DNA of 20,870 bases from Bacteroidota bacterium (GTDB lineage: Bacteria; Bacteroidota; Bacteroidia; Chitinophagales; BACL12): the NCBI GenBank assembly GCA_016706255.1, contig JADJJZ010000017.1, positions 1-20,870 on the forward strand. Direction: 5' to 3'. Position 1 is the stretch's first letter. Each line of letters starts with the position of its first letter. The position numbers were made by a program, and so were the translations under genes. Of this stretch, positions 17,200-20,870 are shown piece by piece. The notes under the pieces are model-generated. The model was not told where the DNA came from and did not search any database. It saw only the letters and a list, made by a program, of their open reading frames with translations.

Positions 17200-17562
17200 T
17201 TATTTTTCGGAATAGGGTTCAATAAATTTAATATTACGTTGCAAGCCGGTAAATTTTGTTCTTTTTACTGCAGATTTTTTAAAGAGTAGATTAAATACTT
17301 CCGCAGTAATTTCTTCCCAGTCCTGTTGCTCCATTTCCTCCAATTGTGCACTTGCATTAAACTTAGGTTCCTGATGTTTTGTTGAAAAACGATTCCAGGG
17401 GCAAACCGTTTGACAAATATCACAACCAAATATCCAATTGTCCATTTTACCTGCAAACTGCTCAGGAATATTAGTATCTTTTAATTCGATGGTTAAATAG
17501 GAAATACATTTAGATGCATCTATCTGATAAGGTGTATCTAATGCACCGGTTGGGCAGGCTTC
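17200..17562 (-). pseudogene. queG: C-terminal part of epoxyqueuosine reductase (QueG), joined to an SDR fragment
   Basis: QueG reduces epoxyqueuosine to queuosine in tRNA, using cobalamin and two 4Fe-4S clusters. Here only the last 120 residues are present: EACPTGALDTPYQIDASKCI, YLTIELKDTNIPEQFAGKMD and NWIFGCDICQTVCPWNRFST, which bears the second cluster's cysteines, then SAVKRTKFTGLQRNIKF and the stop. The corrin-binding N-terminal domain and the first CxxCxxC group are absent; the segment begins exactly at the 'EACP' of the first cluster. It is in frame with, and directly continues, an SDR fragment (17563-18002). The protein cannot be a working QueG as written. The C-terminal end is intact and its stop at 17200 abuts the shared terminator. 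Confidence 0.85.
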
Positions 17563-18002
17563 AAAAATATGTAATCCCGGCAACTGCATGGCAATTAATT
17601 TATCCTGCAACTCTCCCTTCAATCGGTTATAAAATATAGATGATTTTGCATTGGCACCCATGGCCGAAATAATCAAATACTGACGGGCATTATTATTTTT
17701 CGCCAGTTTGGCAATACGTAATGGTCGGTACATATCCGCTTCGCGATAGGCTTCCTTGTTATTATTTACATTTTTATTTGTAGTTCCCAAACAACAATAC
17801 ACATCTGCGTTTGCATAAAGTGCTGCATAATTTTCCAGGTCGGAAAAATCAGTTAAAATATTTGGCTTATCATTAAGTTGGTAGATTTGTTTGCAGACAA
17901 AACATTACTTCATCATAATAATTATCGTTACATAATTATTGTAACAATACAGACCAGTTAATCCCGAAGCGCCAAACAATAGTGCACGATGGTTGCACAC
18001 AT
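17563..18002 (-). pseudogene. N-terminal part of an atypical SDR (NAD(P)H-binding, HTATIP2/TIP30-like), fused to QueG
   Basis: Pieces in two frames give ALLFGASGLTG (Rossmann GxxGxxG), then NLNDKPNILTDFSDLENYA-like text, YANADVYCCLGTT, EAYREADMYRPLRIAKLAK, ARQYLIISAMGANAKSS and IFYNRLKGELQDKLI (YxxxK). MQLPGLHIF follows. This is the order of the atypical extended SDR group known as NAD(P)H-binding oxidoreductases related to human HTATIP2. A full member would be about 210-220 residues and go on with a RPSLLLG-type segment; here, after LHIF, the sequence becomes QueG. A TAA near 17905 and a one-base shift near the start are probably errors. Start at 18002 (ATG) or a nearby GTG is uncertain. Substrate unknown. 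Confidence 0.75.
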
Positions 18003-18012
18003 AGGAAGGCGT

Positions 18013-18760
18013 TTAAACTTTTATTCCGAAAGCAGGAGAAATATATGCTGCTGCGAAAAAAAGAAAGCTGCTGATATTTCCTATGGTAATTCCCAGTTAT
18101 AAAGATAAAACTTTCAATTTTATTTCCGGATAATGAATCACCTCGGTTCTGTATTGTGCAAACCTTGCGGAATAGTTTCGGCAGTATGAAGAAACTATAA
18201 GAATATTCAATAAGCCTTATTAGTAATCCTGACGTTTTCCAGTTAAGGAGCGTTTTGTTTCTAGGCTGTTACATTATACACCTTAGCAGGTAAGGGCGAC
18301 CGATGGTATTATTTTTAATAATTGTTTTATAGGTGATTTTTTGGCGGAGCGTTAATTGATGTATTTTATTGGTAGGTTGTCCGCTTCATTCCAAGCAGCA
18401 TAAATGGCGCTGAGATTGCGGGATTCTTTTTTCCGTAAAATCGGCCCGAATTTTCCAGCTTATCCGGTAACCGTAAATCATCCGATCCAAAAATGATTAT
18501 ATTTTCGTTCGCATAATCAATACCTAAATTTCTGGCAACCCGCTGCGCCGCTGTTTGGTAGGTAATTGTAATGGAATTATTGTGCTATGAGTTGCTGCAA
18601 TTGATTACATAGTTAAATGAATTATCAGTGCACCGCAATAATCGATAACAATTAATTCCCAATTAGTCGATAACTTTGATTTATGATCTCTCTATAGCAT
18701 CAGGAAGATACTTTCCGAGTGTAAACAGGGCATAATTATGGAAAAACGTGGGTTAGTCAT
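18013..18760 (-). CDS. Glycosyltransferase family 2 (second of pair), heavily frameshifted
   Basis: GT2 enzymes transfer sugars from nucleotide donors, here probably to a surface glycan. From the ATG at 18760 the order of motifs is classic: MTNPRFSIIMP (first strand), then GKYLPDAIE and IINQSY across a shift, NWELIVIDY with STDNSF-like text, QRVARNLGIDYANENIII, GSDDLRLPDKLE (the donor-metal DxD-like acidic pair) and SAxYAAWNEADNLPIKY-like text. Later RLIEYSYSFFILPKLFRKV and SLSGNKIESFI are seen. About 249 residues in all. Five or more small indels break it. Its ATG lies inside the end of the preceding GT2 gene (overlap ATGACTAA), so the two are translationally coupled in one operon. Acceptor and sugar unknown. 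Confidence 0.75.
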
Positions 18761-19547
18761 TTTTAAAAATTGCGGACTTCCCTTTCTCACATTTAATATA
18801 ACAAATTAGAGAATCCGATGTATTTTATATTCATACCACCAAATTTTCTGATGGCAAAATCGCGTTTTACGGGGAATAAATTTTCAATAATAAAACAGGA
18901 CTGTCATTGCACACCTTTATCAGATACCACTTCTTCATCAAATATTTTCCCGAGGACACGGGTGGATGTTCAACAATGTATTCCGGAATAAACCTAGCTA
19001 CTCCGGCTCCTTTCCGTAAAGGCGTCAGTAAGCATAACAAATTCTTCGCGGTATCGCCATAAGTAGTAGCCAGCCCGATCGTTCCATCAAAGTGATTTTA
19101 CCATCGTAAGCCGATTTTGCGAATTACCATTTCCGATACTCACCTTTGCTGTTGAACAGATGATATGGTTTGTAACCGTTACAGGATATTGTTTAAGCTT
19201 AGCTGCTGTTCAAGTGGTGGGATTTTAAATGAAAAATATCAATTTCCGGATAATTGTCTGCCGTTTGAATAATTGTTGAATAAAATCCGGCGCGGAGTTT
19301 AAATCATCAACACCGATACATCAATTCGCCTGGGCATTGGCCATATGGCATTACGGCTTTTCGGTTCACTTTTGCATACATGGGAGTCAAGCGAATATCA
19401 GTATTTTGCATACTTATTGCGAAGTACTATAGTATCTGATTTGTAAATCAGTAATCTGGGTGCACAACAAATTAAATTGTCAAATCTGGGTTCCAGCAAT
19501 CTGGCAGGTCAAATATCTGCCGTTAATGGTCGACAGCGGATGCTCAA
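18753..19547 (-). CDS. Glycosyltransferase family 2 (first of pair), heavily frameshifted
   Basis: About 264 residues when rebuilt. The opening near 19547 reads (M)SI..LSTIN, with the probable ATG written as TTG; a following strand near 19455-19490 resembles VVHQITD of this GT2 group. Next are DIRLTPMYA and KSRNA..MANAQAN, then a DDLNSAPDFI segment, IIQTADNYPEIDIFHLKS and KQYPVTV. Then comes the acceptor-side pattern FDERFGLATTYG (reconstructed) with EEFVMLTDA and RKGAGVARFIPEYIVEHPP, followed by VSSGKIFDEEVVSDKGVQ and FAIRKFGG. The 'FDE.FGLG..Y..GEE..FLTD....G' and 'P..IV.HP..SSGK' motifs place it in a GT2 subgroup common in Bacteroidota surface-glycan loci. It overlaps the upstream membrane gene by a few bases and the downstream GT2 gene by eight. 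Confidence 0.7.
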
Positions 19548-20870
19548 GTTCTTCCGTTTGGTTTCTGCCTGCCGAAATAAAATATTACCAACAGTTTGAG
19601 CGGCAGAGTAAAATAAACATAATCATTAATGGCCATACGACAGACTGCCCCAAGATGATATTCACCCATCGCCAAATAAAATTATAAAACACCATAAATA
19701 GCAACAAGGTAAATGGCGTCAGATACGGTTGAGTTTGGTAGAAATTATGATGGTAAAAAATAGGAACAAACAATCCAAAAATGGAACCAGTAAATCTGTA
19801 GGATTTGTCTGCAAAAAAATTAATAGGACTAAACAAAAATTGCAAAATAATAAACGGATAATCACATTACCATATCCATATAGCTAGTCCACATAACATT
19901 ACCATAACTTAACGAGGCCTGCACTTAGCGGTTGCAATTAAGGATTCAGCCGTAGTTGAAGGAGATAATGGTTGTTCTACCGGAAACATATCGCAAAACG
20001 TCTAGATAACCTTATAATCGTAGTAAACAATGGCCCCACCATAAGGGGATCTTACAGCAACGCAGTTTATAAGCTGCCAGTTGGCGAGCTTTGAGCACGG
20101 AAATACCATCACGATTAATTGCACAACAGATAGCACAAATTAAATACTGCCAATAATTAAAGATTCCATTCCATAGCTTCATAATTAAAATTAATAGAAT
20201 CCGTTAAAAACAACACAAAGCCAAAAATAACAAATGCCTCACGCAAGTGCCGTCGTGTAAACGGTTGAAACGGCCCCTGGTAACACGAAAACGCTGCTGC
20301 GCGTTCTTTCACTACGGCATTAAATTCAGGATTAGCTACTTTACATGCTCTGATAAATAACATCAGTGCTACTACATACAGAAAATGCAGAAAAACGCAC
20401 TTAAACGACCGGAGCTATTCAAACAAATGGGGCCAATAAATATTGTCATATAATATAAGATAGGAGATATTTCGGATGATGTTTCGGGATATTGCCAGGC
20501 CAATCATAAATGCACATATAAATCAGTATCGGGTAAATAAGGCAGATAATTAAAAAAGCTGTCGCCAATTACCAGAAAAAACTAAAATGAAAATGGCAAC
20601 CAACAGGATGATAGTTTTTGTTGAGATGCAAAAACACATCACCGTCAAATAAAGTAAATAAGTGGGATACGCCAATGTAAAAAGAGAAAAATGAGGTAAT
20701 CGTGCACATTCAATATTTTTCGGAAATGGTCTTCGTTCAAGTTTCCGGTTTTAATTTTCTTTAGTAAGGCTCTTTTCTTTTTCGTTGCCTTAAAAACGAA
20801 AATTAAGTAATCTTTCCTTCAGGTAAATTTCTGCTGTAATACATTTTCATGAGCATCCACCAATGGGGAA
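19544..20870 (-). CDS. Polytopic membrane protein, possibly a GT87/GT39-like transferase, heavily frameshifted, start unresolved
   Basis: Hydrophobic segments recur throughout in changing frames: TKTIILLVAIFILVFSG and SYLILYDNIYWP (about 20400-20640), YVVALMLFIRACKVANPEF (about 20310-20370), LREAFVIFGFVLFLTDSINF then NYEAMEWNL (20157-20260), and near 19585-19845 MQFLFSPINFFADKSYRF with several more helices. The end is probably LPLKLLVIFYFGRQKPNGRT and a TGA at 19544-19546. The 'NFNYEAMEWNLLLF' type helix resembles GT87-like mannosyltransferases of Bacteroidota, which use lipid-linked sugars, but this is weak. Error density is the highest in the window, and the section 19850-20150 gives no readable protein. 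The gene may begin near 20850 or outside the window, and could be more than one gene. Confidence 0.45.

Noticed and set aside
1..20870. tRNA, rRNA, riboswitch or transposase genes
   Set aside because: I looked for tRNA-like arms, rRNA motifs, and transposase or integrase motifs, and saw none I could support.

Overview
The window looks like chromosomal DNA of a low-GC Bacteroidota bacterium, probably Chitinophagales/Saprospirales-like. Three things point there: the gene order ftsX - DUF3098 - uppP - truB - ribF, the divergent pair holA / HsdR-N-domain gene, and the Bacteroidota -7 promoter motif TAnnTTTG a few bases before many start codons. Nearly every gene carries small insertions or deletions, often in homopolymers, while the conserved residues survive in alternating frames. 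This is the pattern of an unpolished long-read assembly rather than of true gene decay. Coordinates for broken genes therefore span the whole reconstructed gene, across frame changes.

Layout. 1-1314 (minus): a small possible exported protein, a GNAT acetyltransferase and a VOC/glyoxalase-fold protein, all frame-broken. 1715-5418 (minus): HMG-CoA lyase (mvaB) and leucyl-tRNA synthetase (leuS). 5431-6130: an intergenic repeat block. 6168-8876 (plus): ftsX, a DUF3098 membrane protein, uppP and truB, a compact cluster for division, envelope and tRNA modification. 8902-10352 (minus): a GT39-like membrane glycosyltransferase lying between truB and ribF. 10398-11316 (plus): ribF. 11317-12326 (minus): holA. 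12362-12644 (plus): an internally deleted HsdR-N-domain gene. 12645-12797 (minus): a 50-residue DUF5522-type protein. 12811-13220: tandem and microsatellite repeats. 13229-15676 (minus): purB and a GT9 heptosyltransferase-like gene. 15703-17150 (plus): miaE-like tRNA hydroxylase and a Bax-inhibitor-1 family membrane protein, followed by a terminator shared with the opposite strand. 17200-18002 (minus): an open frame joining the N-terminal part of an atypical SDR to the C-terminal part of QueG. 18013-20870 (minus): a surface-glycan segment with two overlapping GT2 genes and a polytopic membrane protein, with the highest error density in the window.

Most of this is housekeeping: translation and tRNA modification (leuS, truB, miaE, queG), envelope (ftsX, uppP, GT9, GT2 genes), cofactor and nucleotide synthesis (ribF, purB) and replication (holA). 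I found no phage, transposase, CRISPR array, rRNA or tRNA gene, and no convincing new defence or biosynthetic system. The points most worth checking are the SDR::QueG join, the missing nuclease core of the HsdR-N gene, the two intergenic repeat families, and the recurrent near-leaderless promoters.
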